From the NCBI GenBank assembly GCA_021372695.1, contig JAJFTY010000149.1, forward strand, positions 16,853 through 80,852: a stretch of DNA of 64,000 nucleotides. The letters are read 5' to 3'. The notes beneath the pieces were generated by a model that saw only the letters and a program-made list of their open reading frames with translations, had not been told where the DNA came from and searched no databases. Within the stretch, counting starts at the first letter, position 1, and every line of letters starts with the position of its first letter. Below, piece by piece: positions 34,595 through 43,392 of the stretch. This DNA comes from Deltaproteobacteria bacterium. Lineage in GTDB: Bacteria; Desulfobacterota; Syntrophia; Syntrophales; UBA5619. Position numbers and translations under genes: made by a program.

Positions 34595-36760
34595 CTACGC
34601 TTTCAGTTTCTCCGCCAGAATATCCGCCACGTGTTTCATTCGGACGCCCGGGAGCTGCTTGTCGAGGCCGCCCTGGATCTGGACCATGCAGCCCGAACAA
34701 GCGCAGGCCGCGATCTCCGCGCCCGTCTCGCGGATGTTCGCCATCTTCTGTTCCAGGATCGGCATGGAGAGCTCGGCGTACTTCACACCGAAGATTCCCG
34801 ACATCCCGCAGCACTTGTCGGCGTCCTTCATCTCCACGAGTTCGCAGCCGGCCGCCTCCAGAAGCTGCCGGGGCTCCTTTTCGATCCCGAGGACCCTCTT
34901 CATGTGGCAGGAGTCGTGGTAGGTCACCTTCGGCCCGCCGCCCGCTTTCGTCAGCCGGCCGCGTTTCCCATACTCTTCCGCGACGAAGCTGCAGAACTCC
35001 CGGACCCTTTTGGCCATCACCGCCGCCTTCGGTCCCCATTCGGGATCGTCGTGCAGGAGCTCGGCGTAGTGCTGGAGAGACTCCGTGCAGGTGGGACAGG
35101 CGGCGATGATCACGTCGGGATTCATCTCCGTGAGTGCCCGGATGTTCTCCCGGGCGATCTTCTTCGTCGTCTCCACATCCCCGAGTGCGATCACGGGCTT
35201 CCCGCAGCAGCTCTGCCCCTCGGGGAAGATCACCTCCATGTTGAGATCCTCAAGAACCTTGACGACCGATTCCCCGGTCTCGGGGAAGACGAAGTCGATC
35301 GTGCAGCCGGAGAAGAAGGCCACACGTTTGTCCGGTTTGGCGATCTTCTTCGCAACTTTCGCAATCCGGTCGCGCAGCGGCACGGCGGCGACCGCCGGCA
35401 GGCTCCGGTCCTTGGCCATGCCCGCCAGGAAGAGCGGGAGGTGGCGGATCAGCCTCCCTTCCTGAAAAGGCTTCTGGCCGACGGAGGCTAGGCGCAAGAG
35501 CGAGTGAAAGAGCTTACGGTTTGAAATCACGTGGTCGAAGGCCGCCTGGATCACGAAGGGGAGCCCCTTCTCCTTGACCTTCCGGATGCGAAGCTCCTCG
35601 ATCAGGCCCGGGATGTCGATCTTCCCGGGACAGATCGTCGTGCAGCGCCGGCAGCCAATGCAGAGTTCATGGAACTGCTCGAACTCCTTCATCCCGTGGA
35701 GGAAGGCCGTCAGGATCGCCCCGATGCCTCCGGCATAGACGTGGCCGTAGACGTGGCCGCCGATCAGGGTGTAGACCGGGCAGACGTTCAGACAGGAAGC
35801 GCAGCGGACGCACTGGTAGATTTCCTTGAACCTGTCGTCGTGGGCTGCTTTGAGCCGTCCGTTGTCGAGGAGCAGGATGTGCATCTCCTTCTCCTCCTCG
35901 ACCCATTTGCCGTCGCGCTTGACCATGGCGGGCGTTGGGCCCGAGACCATGGTCATGTAGCTCGTCATGAGTTGGGCCGTCGCATTCCGGGGCAGCACCT
36001 TGAGGATCTTGGCCGCATCCCGAATCGTGGGAATGAGCTTCTCGTACCCCACGATCGCCACCTGAATCCGGGGAAGGGTGGTCACCATCCGGGCGTTGCC
36101 TTCGTTGGTGACGAGGCCGATCGCGCCGTTTTCGGCGATCCCGAAATTGGCGCCGGAGATTCCCATGTCCGCCCGGAGAAATTTCTCGCGGAGTTCCTTG
36201 CGCGCCGCCTGGACCATCATCGCGATGTCCGGCGGGATATCGGTCTTGAGCTCTTTCGAGAAATATTCGGCCACCTGGAAACGGCTCAGGTGGATCGCGG
36301 GCATCACCATGTGGGAGGGCTTCTGGCCGGCCAGGGCCACGATCCACTCGCCCAGGTCGGTTTCCGTGATCGCGATCCCGGCAGCCTCCATATGCTTGGA
36401 AAGCTCGATCTCTTCGCTGGCCATGGATTTCGATTTGACGATCCTTTTCACCCCCTTCTCCTTGCAGAGGGCGGTCAGGTAGGCCTTGAGGTCGTCGCCG
36501 GTTTTGGCCCGGAAGACCTTGGCGCCTCTCTTGGTCGCCTCCGCCTCGAAGCGGTCCGCCACCTCCTCGATCCGCGCAACGGTATCGATCTTCATCTGCC
36601 GGACCGCCTCGCGGAGCTTCTCGATGTCGCCGGCATTCTCGTAGGCCTTGAGCCTCGCGCCGGGATAGACCTCCGAGAAGCGCCCCAAGGCGCCGCGGAG
36701 GGTCTCATCCTTCAGTTTTTCGGAGATTTCTTTTCGGAGGTTTCTCTTTTCGGCATCCAT
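34595..36760 (-). CDS. LutB-LutA fusion, lactate oxidation iron-sulphur protein
   Basis: In the Lut/Lld system lactate oxidase activity is spread over LutA, LutB and LutC. This 721-residue protein fuses LutB and LutA. Residues 1 to about 300 are the LUD domain (LSRFQVAEYF, FRADMGISGANFGIAENG). Then come two [4Fe-4S] motifs (CVRCASCLNVCPVY and CIGCRRCTTICPG), followed from about residue 480 by two CCG domains (SGCTIDFVFPETG, SCCGKP and DSCHMKR, KCCGMSG). Such fusions also occur with heterodisulfide-reductase-like partners, so the electron donor may be lactate or a related hydroxy acid. Its start overlaps the lutC stop by one base. Confidence 0.88.
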   Translation of the reverse strand: MDAEKRNLRKEISEKLKDETLRGALGRFSEVYPGARLKAYENAGDIEKLREAVRQMKIDTVARIEEVADRFEAEATKRGAKVFRAKTGDDLKAYLTALCKEKGVKRIVKSKSMASEEIELSKHMEAAGIAITETDLGEWIVALAGQKPSHMVMPAIHLSRFQVAEYFSKELKTDIPPDIAMMVQAARKELREKFLRADMGISGANFGIAENGAIGLVTNEGNARMVTTLPRIQVAIVGYEKLIPTIRDAAKILKVLPRNATAQLMTSYMTMVSGPTPAMVKRDGKWVEEEKEMHILLLDNGRLKAAHDDRFKEIYQCVRCASCLNVCPVYTLIGGHVYGHVYAGGIGAILTAFLHGMKEFEQFHELCIGCRRCTTICPGKIDIPGLIEELRIRKVKEKGLPFVIQAAFDHVISNRKLFHSLLRLASVGQKPFQEGRLIRHLPLFLAGMAKDRSLPAVAAVPLRDRIAKVAKKIAKPDKRVAFFSGCTIDFVFPETGESVVKVLEDLNMEVIFPEGQSCCGKPVIALGDVETTKKIARENIRALTEMNPDVIIAACPTCTESLQHYAELLHDDPEWGPKAAVMAKRVREFCSFVAEEYGKRGRLTKAGGGPKVTYHDSCHMKRVLGIEKEPRQLLEAAGCELVEMKDADKCCGMSGIFGVKYAELSMPILEQKMANIRETGAEIAACACSGCMVQIQGGLDKQLPGVRMKHVADILAEKLKA

Positions 36761-37374
36761 CAGGCGGCACCTCCCTTCAGTTCCTCATCGACGGCGATGA
36801 TCACAAAACGGCTGGGGCCATGCACGCCGATGGTCAGCACCCGTTCGATATCGGCGGTGCGGCTGGGGCCGGTGATGAAGCCCACGTATCCGCGATCGAA
36901 GCCGGGGGAGATGACCTCGAAGGCCTCTTCGATTCCGGGGACGATATGGTGGCTCTGGAGGAAGACGACGTGAAGCGGCGGAAGGATCGTGACCAGCCGC
37001 GTCGCGATGTCGTAGCCGTCCTGAAAGACGCTTCCCGTTTCCGCCACCCCGAACTCCACGCCGGAGATGCCGAGGTCGGCCGTGTCCGCATGGGCCGCGA
37101 TGTCGGAAGCTTCCGTATAAACGGTCACCCCGCGGGAGCGGAGTGCAGCCGTGATGCCGGCCGCCTCCTGGAGGGGGCTCTCGACGGCGACCACCTTTTT
37201 GGCCTGAACGGCGTCCACGAGCTGAAGAAGGATCGCCGTGGCGTCCGACGCCTCGGGGATCCGGAAGAGCTCGCTGGAAACCGCTTTTGTCCGCATCTCG
37301 AATTCGGGAAAGAGATGGGCGCCGAATTTCCCGGCGGGAAAAAGGCGTTCCCAGTGTTCACAGGTTTTTCTCAT
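36760..37374 (-). CDS. lutC: LUD domain protein LutC
   Basis: The 204-residue protein is a LutC-type LUD domain: ISGVEFGVAETGSVF, VTILPPLHVVFLQSHHIVPG and the terminal GPSRTADIERVLTIGVHGP are the family hallmarks. It is thought to help assemble or act in lactate oxidation with LutA/B. I place the start at 37374, where GGAGG sits eight bases upstream (within the codons of an alternative upstream start at 37389). It is followed directly by the LutB-LutA fusion (1-bp overlap), forming a two-gene operon from the promoter at 37469-37497. Confidence 0.9.
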   Translation of the reverse strand: MRKTCEHWERLFPAGKFGAHLFPEFEMRTKAVSSELFRIPEASDATAILLQLVDAVQAKKVVAVESPLQEAAGITAALRSRGVTVYTEASDIAAHADTADLGISGVEFGVAETGSVFQDGYDIATRLVTILPPLHVVFLQSHHIVPGIEEAFEVISPGFDRGYVGFITGPSRTADIERVLTIGVHGPSRFVIIAVDEELKGGAA

Positions 37375-37468
37375 CGATTTTGCCTCCATGATGGCAGATG
37401 AAAATGGAGCCGGTGCACAGAAAAGAGACTTCTCGGGATGGCCCGGCCATGGCTTCCAACCCGGGTAG

Positions 37469-37497
37469 GGTATAGCGGAAAGGCCTTCCTGAGTCAA
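37469..37497 (-). promoter_or_regulatory. Promoter of lutC-lutBA
   Basis: On the minus strand TTGACT (37497-37492), 17 bases, TATACC (37474-37469). The predicted start is about 90 bases before lutC. It diverges from the promoter at 37565-37593. Confidence 0.65.
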
Positions 37498-37564
37498 ACG
37501 AAAACCGCCTCCGTGGCACTCGTTAGCCGGTGCGAAAATTCTGCCTGGTATATTCACCATTTGG

Positions 37565-37593
37565 TTGACTCGCCAACCCGCCCATCGTATACT
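37565..37593 (+). promoter_or_regulatory. Promoter of the acyl-CoA synthetase-kinase operon
   Basis: TTGACT (37565-37570), 17 bases, TATACT (37588-37593). The start near 37600 is 51 bases before the acyl-CoA synthetase ATG. Confidence 0.7.
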
Positions 37594-37650
37594 CCGGCCG
37601 CGCCAAACCGTTCTTTCCAGAATGAATATTGATCCCCAGGAGGTGTCGTC

Positions 37651-39351
37651 ATGCATGATGCGTTCACGCAAAGACCGTGGCTCGATCATTATGACCGGAA
37701 CGTCCCTTCCACACTTTCCTATGAGGACAAGACATTTGCGGAAACATTCCTGGATGTGGTCCGGCTCTACCCCGAAAAGACGGCCTTGATCTATCTTGGC
37801 GTTCGTCTGAGTTTCCGAGAGCTGGACGCGCTGTCCAACCAACTGGCCCATTTCTTCGCCCAGAGCGGCCTGAAGCCCGATGACGTGGTGGGGCTCCATC
37901 TGCCCAACATCCCGGCCCACTATATCGCGGTCATCGCGGCGCAGAAAGCGGGGTGCGTCACCACGGGTTTGAGCCCGCTGTTGACGCCCGCCGAGATGGC
38001 GCACCAGCTTCGGGACTCGCAGGCCAAGATGGTGATCACGGCGGATCTCCTCCTGGCCAAACTGGCCCAGGTTGCCGACGAGTGCCCTTTCACCACGATC
38101 ATGGTCTCGGAAATCGCCGATTTTCTGCCGCCGCTGAAGCGCTTCCTTGGCAAGCTGCTCAAGAAGATCCCCACGGCGGAGGTGAAACCCGTTCCCGGCA
38201 AGAAGATCCATCGGCTGACCGAGCGCCTGCCCGCCTTTCCCCGTGAGTTTGCGCCGGTGAGGCGCACCATGGACGACACGATTTTCATGATGTACACGGG
38301 TGGCACGACGGGGCTCGCCAAGGGCGCCGTTCTGACCCAGAGGAACTACATGCGCAACCGGCGCCAGGTCCTGACATGGCTGGACTCCGTCCCTGAGGAT
38401 ACGGCCCTGTCGGCGTTCCCCATGTTCCACATCGCCGGCCTTGCACTGGGAGGATTCATGATGACCCTGGGGGCGACCCAGATCTGCGTTCCCAATCCGC
38501 GCGATTCGCACTTCCTGATCGAGGCGATCCGGACGTACCGTCCCACCTGCATCGTGAATGTGCCCACCGTCTACTTTGAAATGATGAAAAAGCCGGAGTT
38601 CAAGGCGCTGGACTGGAGCGGCGTCAAGTGGTGCCTCAGTGCCGCCGCCCCTTTTCCGGCGGAAAACATCAAGGAACTGGAGTCGATCATCGGCGAGGGC
38701 AATTTCATCGAACTCTACGGCATGACGGAGACCTCCCCGGTCACCTGCTGCAATCCGCGCTATGGAAAGAAGAAGGCCGGTTCGATCGGCATGCCCATGC
38801 CCGATACGGAATTCAAACTGATCGATCCTACGACCAGAGAGCCGGTCAAAACGGGCGAGCCGGGTGAAATCGCCATCCGGGGGCCTCAGGTGATGAAGGG
38901 CTATTTCGGCCAGCCCGAAGAGACGAAAAACGTCCTCAGGGATGGCTGGCTCTATACCGGCGATATCGCCCGGATGGATGAGGAGGGCTATTTCTCCATC
39001 GTCGACCGGTTGAAGGATATGGCCATCATCTCGGGCTTCAAGGTCTTTACCCGTGAGCTGGATGAGGTCCTCTGCAGGCATCCCGACGTGCAGATGGCGG
39101 CCTCCGTGGGACTCCCCGACCCGGAGCGGCCGGGGTCGGAACGGGTGGGATGCGCCATCATCCTGCGGCCGGGCATCGAGGCCGGCGCGGCGGAAAAGGA
39201 AAAAATTCTGGGATATCTGAAGGAGAATGTGGCTCCGTACAAGGTTCCCAAGGTCATCACCTTCATGGACCAGCTTCCCACGAGCGGCGTCGGAAAGATC
39301 CTGAAGCGGGAACTCAAACAGATGTTGGCGGAACAATCACCCAAGGGATGA
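37651..39351 (+). CDS. AMP-forming acyl-CoA synthetase
   Basis: The 566-residue enzyme activates a carboxylic acid with ATP to an acyl-adenylate and then to acyl-CoA. The P-loop-like motif MYTGGTTGLAKGA is at about residues 213-225, followed by the family motifs ELYGMTETSP, DGWLYTGDIARMDEEGYF and IISGFKVFTRELDEVL. The catalytic lysine is in SGVGKILKREL near the C-terminus. It resembles long-chain fatty-acid CoA ligases (FadD-like); substrate length cannot be fixed. AGGAGG precedes the ATG. Its stop overlaps the histidine kinase start by four bases. Confidence 0.93.
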   Translation: MHDAFTQRPWLDHYDRNVPSTLSYEDKTFAETFLDVVRLYPEKTALIYLGVRLSFRELDALSNQLAHFFAQSGLKPDDVVGLHLPNIPAHYIAVIAAQKAGCVTTGLSPLLTPAEMAHQLRDSQAKMVITADLLLAKLAQVADECPFTTIMVSEIADFLPPLKRFLGKLLKKIPTAEVKPVPGKKIHRLTERLPAFPREFAPVRRTMDDTIFMMYTGGTTGLAKGAVLTQRNYMRNRRQVLTWLDSVPEDTALSAFPMFHIAGLALGGFMMTLGATQICVPNPRDSHFLIEAIRTYRPTCIVNVPTVYFEMMKKPEFKALDWSGVKWCLSAAAPFPAENIKELESIIGEGNFIELYGMTETSPVTCCNPRYGKKKAGSIGMPMPDTEFKLIDPTTREPVKTGEPGEIAIRGPQVMKGYFGQPEETKNVLRDGWLYTGDIARMDEEGYFSIVDRLKDMAIISGFKVFTRELDEVLCRHPDVQMAASVGLPDPERPGSERVGCAIILRPGIEAGAAEKEKILGYLKENVAPYKVPKVITFMDQLPTSGVGKILKRELKQMLAEQSPKG

Positions 39352-42260
39352 CGCAAATGGAAGACGGATCCAAGACCAGAGAGGAATTGATTCAGGAACT
39401 CGCGCTTCTGAGGCAGAGGAGCGCGGCGTTCGAAAAGGCGGAGGAGAAGCACCGCCTGCTGATCGAAAACAGCCACGACATCATCTATACGCTTGACGTC
39501 GAAGGGATATTCACCTTCGTTTCGCCCGCCTGGACAGCGCTTCTGGGGCACCCGGTTGACCGGGTCGTCGGGAAATCATTCCGGGAGTTCGTCCATCCCG
39601 ATGATATCGACCGATGCGAGTGGTCTCTGCGGAGATTGATCGAGACGGGAGAGAGGCAAACGGACGTCGAGTACCGGGCGAAGCATGCGGACGGTTCCTG
39701 GCGCTGGCACAACACCAATGCCGTTCCCCTGCGTGATGAAACCGGCACAGTTGTGGGTGTCGAGGGCAGCGCCAGCGACATCACCGATCGCAAGCAGGCG
39801 GAGGAGGCGCTCCTGGGCAGTGAAATCCGCTATCAGAGCATCTTTGAAAATACCGGGACCGTGATGCTGATCGTTGAAAAGGATATGACGATATCCTTTG
39901 CCAATGCGGAGTTTGAAAAGCTGACCGGCTACCGGCGAAACGAGATCGAAGGGAAGAAGAAGTGGACCGAATTTGTCGAAAAGACCGATCTGGAAAGGAT
40001 GATCGAGCAGCACCACCTGCGGAGGACGGATAAGGACTTTGCGAAAAGAAGGTACGAGTTCCGGCTGGTGCATCGGGAAGGCCGTATCAAGGATATCTAT
40101 CTCATCGCGGACATCATCCCCGGAACGGAAAAGAGCGTGGTTTCCCTCATCGACATCACCGAACGCAAACAAATCGAGGAGGCGCTGCGGGACGCCAACT
40201 GGCGGATGGAGAGCATCATCGAAGGCACCCGGGTGGGCACTTGGGAATGGAACGTCCAGACCGGAGAAACGGTCTTCAACGAGACCTGGGCCCGGATCAT
40301 CGGTTATACGCTCAATGAACTGGCCCCCATCGGTATCAAGACATGGGAGACATTCGCCCATCCTGACGACCTGAAGCGGTCCGGCGAACTGTTGGAGCGG
40401 CACTTTGCGGGAGAATTGCCCGACTACGACCTGGAATGCCGGATGAAACACAAGGACGGCCACTGGGTCTGGGTCCATGACCGGGGTCGCCTCATCACCC
40501 GCACCGGCGACGGCAAGCCGCTGATGATGTTCGGCATCCACTTCGACATCACCGAACGAAAGCGGGCGGAAAAAACGCTGCAGCGCCAGAACGTCTATCT
40601 GGAATTGCTCAACGAAACCGCGCTGGGTCTAATGCAGCATACGGATCTGGCGGACCTTTTCCAGACAATCGTCGCCCGGGCCATGCATCTGTCCGGAGCG
40701 CAGGAAGGGTGGATCTGCACATACAATCCCGTAACTGACGATTTCGAGTACCGGGCTGCCGTGGGTCAGCGCGAGTACCGGGTCGGGCTACGCGTCGAAT
40801 ACGGCCGCGGTATCATCGGAGAGGTCTTGCGTACGAAACGGACATTGCTGATCGACGACTACCATCTCTGGCCCAAGCGGGCGAAGATCAGGGAGTACGA
40901 CGCGCGCCGGGCGACGGTGGCCATTCCGCTCCTGCATGAGGGACGGCTTGCCGGGGTTCTGGGCCTGTCTCATCATGATCCTGCGAGACGCTTTGATTCC
41001 GAGGAATTGGCCATCCTGGAACGCCTGACGGAACTGGCCTCGATCGCACTGAACAACGCCTGGCTCTACGATCAGGTGAAGCGGGAACTCGCCGAGCGCA
41101 AGGGCCTGGAGGCCGAACGGGACCTGATGCAGGCCAAGCTTCTGCAAAGCGAGAAACTGGAGGCGATCGGGACATTGGCGGGAGGGATTGCTCACGACTT
41201 CAACAATCTGCTGATGGGGATCGAGGGGTATGCCTCTCTGATGCTTCTAGAGCTGGACCCCGCCCATCCCCATTATGAAAGGCTCAAAAGGATCGAGGAA
41301 CAGGTCCAGAGCGGGGCGGACCTGACCCGGCAACTGCTGGGATTTGCCCGCGGCGGGCGATATGAGGTGAAGCCCGCCGACATGAATGAGATCCTTGAGA
41401 AGAGCTCTGCGATGTTCGGGAGGACCAGGAAGGAGATCACGATCCAGCGGAAATTGGATAAGGATCTCCGGACCGTGGAGGTGGACCGGAGCCAGATGGT
41501 ACAGGTGTTGATGAACCTCTATGTTAATGCCTGGCAGGCGATGCCGGGAGGCGGGGAGATCTGCCTGGAGACGGAGAATGTTATTCTTACGGACGAGGAA
41601 GCGCTTTCGTATTCCGTGGCGCCGGGGGAGTATGTGAAGATTACCGTGACGGATACGGGGACGGGCATGGATGAGAAGACCAAGGCGCGGATCTTCGACC
41701 CCTTTTTCACGACGAAGGAGATGGGAAGGGGAACGGGGCTGGGGCTGGCCACGGTCTACGGGATCATCAAGGGCCACAAGGGAACCATTGACGTCATGAG
41801 CGAGCCCGGCCGGGGGACGACCTTTAGCATCTATCTGCCGGCTTCGGAGAAGGCCGTGGTGAAGGAGAAGAGGGAGGCTCGGCCGCTCACCCGGGGGAAG
41901 GAGACGATCCTGCTCGCGGATGACGAGAAAACGGTCCTGGAGGTGAGCCGTGAGATGCTGGAATTTCTGGGGTACCGGGTCTATGCGGTGGGAAGCGGCC
42001 AGGAGGCGGTTGCCGTCTACCTGGAGAAGCAGCGGGAGATCGATCTGGTGATTCTGGACATGATCATGCCGGGGATATCGGGGGGGGAGACCTTCGACCG
42101 TCTCCGCCGGATCGATCCCGCAGTCAAAGTCCTTCTGGCGAGCGGCTACAGTATCAACGGGGAGGCCAAGACCATCATGGACCGCGGCTGCAACGGATTC
42201 ATCCAGAAACCCTTTCAGATGGAAGGACTCTCCCGGAAGATCCGGGAGATCGCAGGTTGA
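39348..42260 (+). CDS. Hybrid histidine kinase with three PAS domains, GAF domain and receiver
   Basis: A 970-residue soluble sensor with no transmembrane segment. The order is three PAS/PAC modules (about residues 25-145, 150-275 and 285-410), a GAF domain (about 415-580), a HisKA domain with GGIAHDFNNLL (His616), a HATPase domain (VLMNLYVNAWQAM, DTGTGMDEKT, GTGLGLATVYGI) and a C-terminal receiver with VILDMIMPG (Asp904) and the QKPF lysine. It is thus a complete hybrid kinase with an internal phosphorelay. The start overlaps the acyl-CoA synthetase stop (ATGA); a second ATG nine bases on is possible. No separate output regulator is adjacent. Confidence 0.92.
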   Translation: MTQMEDGSKTREELIQELALLRQRSAAFEKAEEKHRLLIENSHDIIYTLDVEGIFTFVSPAWTALLGHPVDRVVGKSFREFVHPDDIDRCEWSLRRLIETGERQTDVEYRAKHADGSWRWHNTNAVPLRDETGTVVGVEGSASDITDRKQAEEALLGSEIRYQSIFENTGTVMLIVEKDMTISFANAEFEKLTGYRRNEIEGKKKWTEFVEKTDLERMIEQHHLRRTDKDFAKRRYEFRLVHREGRIKDIYLIADIIPGTEKSVVSLIDITERKQIEEALRDANWRMESIIEGTRVGTWEWNVQTGETVFNETWARIIGYTLNELAPIGIKTWETFAHPDDLKRSGELLERHFAGELPDYDLECRMKHKDGHWVWVHDRGRLITRTGDGKPLMMFGIHFDITERKRAEKTLQRQNVYLELLNETALGLMQHTDLADLFQTIVARAMHLSGAQEGWICTYNPVTDDFEYRAAVGQREYRVGLRVEYGRGIIGEVLRTKRTLLIDDYHLWPKRAKIREYDARRATVAIPLLHEGRLAGVLGLSHHDPARRFDSEELAILERLTELASIALNNAWLYDQVKRELAERKGLEAERDLMQAKLLQSEKLEAIGTLAGGIAHDFNNLLMGIEGYASLMLLELDPAHPHYERLKRIEEQVQSGADLTRQLLGFARGGRYEVKPADMNEILEKSSAMFGRTRKEITIQRKLDKDLRTVEVDRSQMVQVLMNLYVNAWQAMPGGGEICLETENVILTDEEALSYSVAPGEYVKITVTDTGTGMDEKTKARIFDPFFTTKEMGRGTGLGLATVYGIIKGHKGTIDVMSEPGRGTTFSIYLPASEKAVVKEKREARPLTRGKETILLADDEKTVLEVSREMLEFLGYRVYAVGSGQEAVAVYLEKQREIDLVILDMIMPGISGGETFDRLRRIDPAVKVLLASGYSINGEAKTIMDRGCNGFIQKPFQMEGLSRKIREIAG

Positions 42261-42330
42261 AACCAATCGGTTCAGGGAATGAGGTGCCACCGGAAGGCTC
42301 CGGTCGGCTCGACTTTCAAAGGAGGGTGTG

Positions 42331-42885
42331 ATGTTTTCGATCATCGTGATGGTGGTTGTCGTTGTCTTGGGCCTGCTGGGGGTCAGCCTTTACAATGGTC
42401 TCGTCGGCGCCCGCAATGAGGTCAAGAACAGCTGGAGCTCGATCGATGTGCAACTCAAACGGCGTCATGACCTGATCCCCAACCTCATCGAATCCGTCAA
42501 GGGCTACGCCGCCCACGAGCGGCAGACCCTCGACGCGGTCGTCAAGGCCCGCCGGCAGGCGGAGGAATTTGCGGGAAGCGTCGAAGAGAGGGCCAAGGTC
42601 GAAAATGTACTGACCCAGTCCCTGCGGTCCCTTCTCGCCCTGGCGGAGGCCTATCCGGACCTGAAGGCCAACCAGGGCTTCATCGCGCTGCAGGAGGAAC
42701 TCGCGTCGACGGAAAACAAGATCGGTTTTTCCCGCCAGTATTACAATGACGCGGCCATGCGATACAAGAATCGGGTGGAGATGTTCCCCGGCAACTTGAT
42801 TGCCGGTCTGTTCAACTTCCAGGCAGAGCCCTTCTTCCAGATGGAGGAGCCGGGAGACCGTGCGGTTCCGCAGGTGAAGTTTTAA
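42331..42885 (+). CDS. lemA: LemA family protein
   Basis: The 184-residue protein has one N-terminal transmembrane helix (VVVVVLGLLGVSLYNGLV), then the LemA signature: KNSWSSIDVQLKRRHDLIPN, VKGYAAHERQTLDAVVKAR, YPDLKANQGFIALQEEL and ENKIGFSRQYYND. LemA function is unknown; related proteins accompany membrane-stress and TPM or Tim44-like genes. GGAGG precedes the ATG at 42331 (a GTG three bases earlier is also possible). It probably forms an operon with the DUF350 and Hint-Tim44 genes downstream. Confidence 0.93.
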   Translation: MFSIIVMVVVVVLGLLGVSLYNGLVGARNEVKNSWSSIDVQLKRRHDLIPNLIESVKGYAAHERQTLDAVVKARRQAEEFAGSVEERAKVENVLTQSLRSLLALAEAYPDLKANQGFIALQEELASTENKIGFSRQYYNDAAMRYKNRVEMFPGNLIAGLFNFQAEPFFQMEEPGDRAVPQVKF

Positions 42886-42945
42886 TTCGGGGATTGAACA
42901 ACCGGGCGGTGGGCCAACGCCGGCCGACGGCGGAAAGGAGTCGCG

Positions 42946-43215
42946 ATGACGGAGACGATGAGCAATATCGGCTGGTCGGTGATTTTTGCGGTGGTGGGAG
43001 GCCTGGTGGGCATGGCGATGATTCTGCTCGCTTCGGTCGTGGTGACGAGGCTGATGTGCCGCCTGACCCCGAACATCGACGAAGAGAAGGAGATCGCCCG
43101 GGGAAACCGAGCCGTGGCGGACTACTACAGCAGGATCGTCGCCGCCTGCATCATCGGCGTCAGCATGGTTGTGGCAGCCGCGGTACTGGGAGGCATCCTC
43201 TCCGCGCTCTACTGA
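42946..43215 (+). CDS. DUF350 small membrane protein
   Basis: At 89 residues it has two hydrophobic helices (about 8-32 and 60-88), separated by the segment EEKEIARGNRAVADYYSRIV. The ARGNxAVA motif is typical of DUF350 proteins, usually built from repeats of such units; this one has a single unit. The role is unknown, with reported genomic links to membrane-stress systems. AAAGGAG lies before the ATG. It is 60 bp after lemA and 177 bp before the Hint-Tim44 gene, with a repeat element in the last gap. Confidence 0.78.
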   Translation: MTETMSNIGWSVIFAVVGGLVGMAMILLASVVVTRLMCRLTPNIDEEKEIARGNRAVADYYSRIVAACIIGVSMVVAAAVLGGILSALY

Positions 43216-43340
43216 CAGGCTGTTGAAAAACGCCCATCTGCTGCGTTTCCCTCATCCTTTGCCGTTCGACGTACGCCAAAAGTACGCCTCACGGCTCAGG
43301 ATATCGGGGGCCTTGCATCTGGACATTTTTGAACAGCCTG
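43216..43340. repeat. 125-bp terminal-inverted-repeat intergenic element, copy 1
   Basis: It begins CAGGCTGTTGAAAAACG and ends TTTTTGAACAGCCTG; the two ends pair over about 27 bp with few mismatches, so the whole unit can fold into one long hairpin around CGTACGCCAAAAGTACG. A second, diverged copy is at 57888-58028. A solo end, CAGGCTGTTGAAC, follows at 43358-43370. It carries no gene and sits between the DUF350 gene and the Hint-Tim44 gene. Confidence 0.8.
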
Positions 43341-43392
43341 GATCAGTGGCCCTTTGGCAGGCTGTTGAACGGATTGAATCGCGGATGAATCC

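Noticed and set aside
36760..39336. A single 858-residue minus-strand protein containing LutC
   Set aside because: Only the last 204 residues match a protein family; the N-terminal part is the shadow of the acyl-CoA synthetase gene and crosses two divergent promoters.
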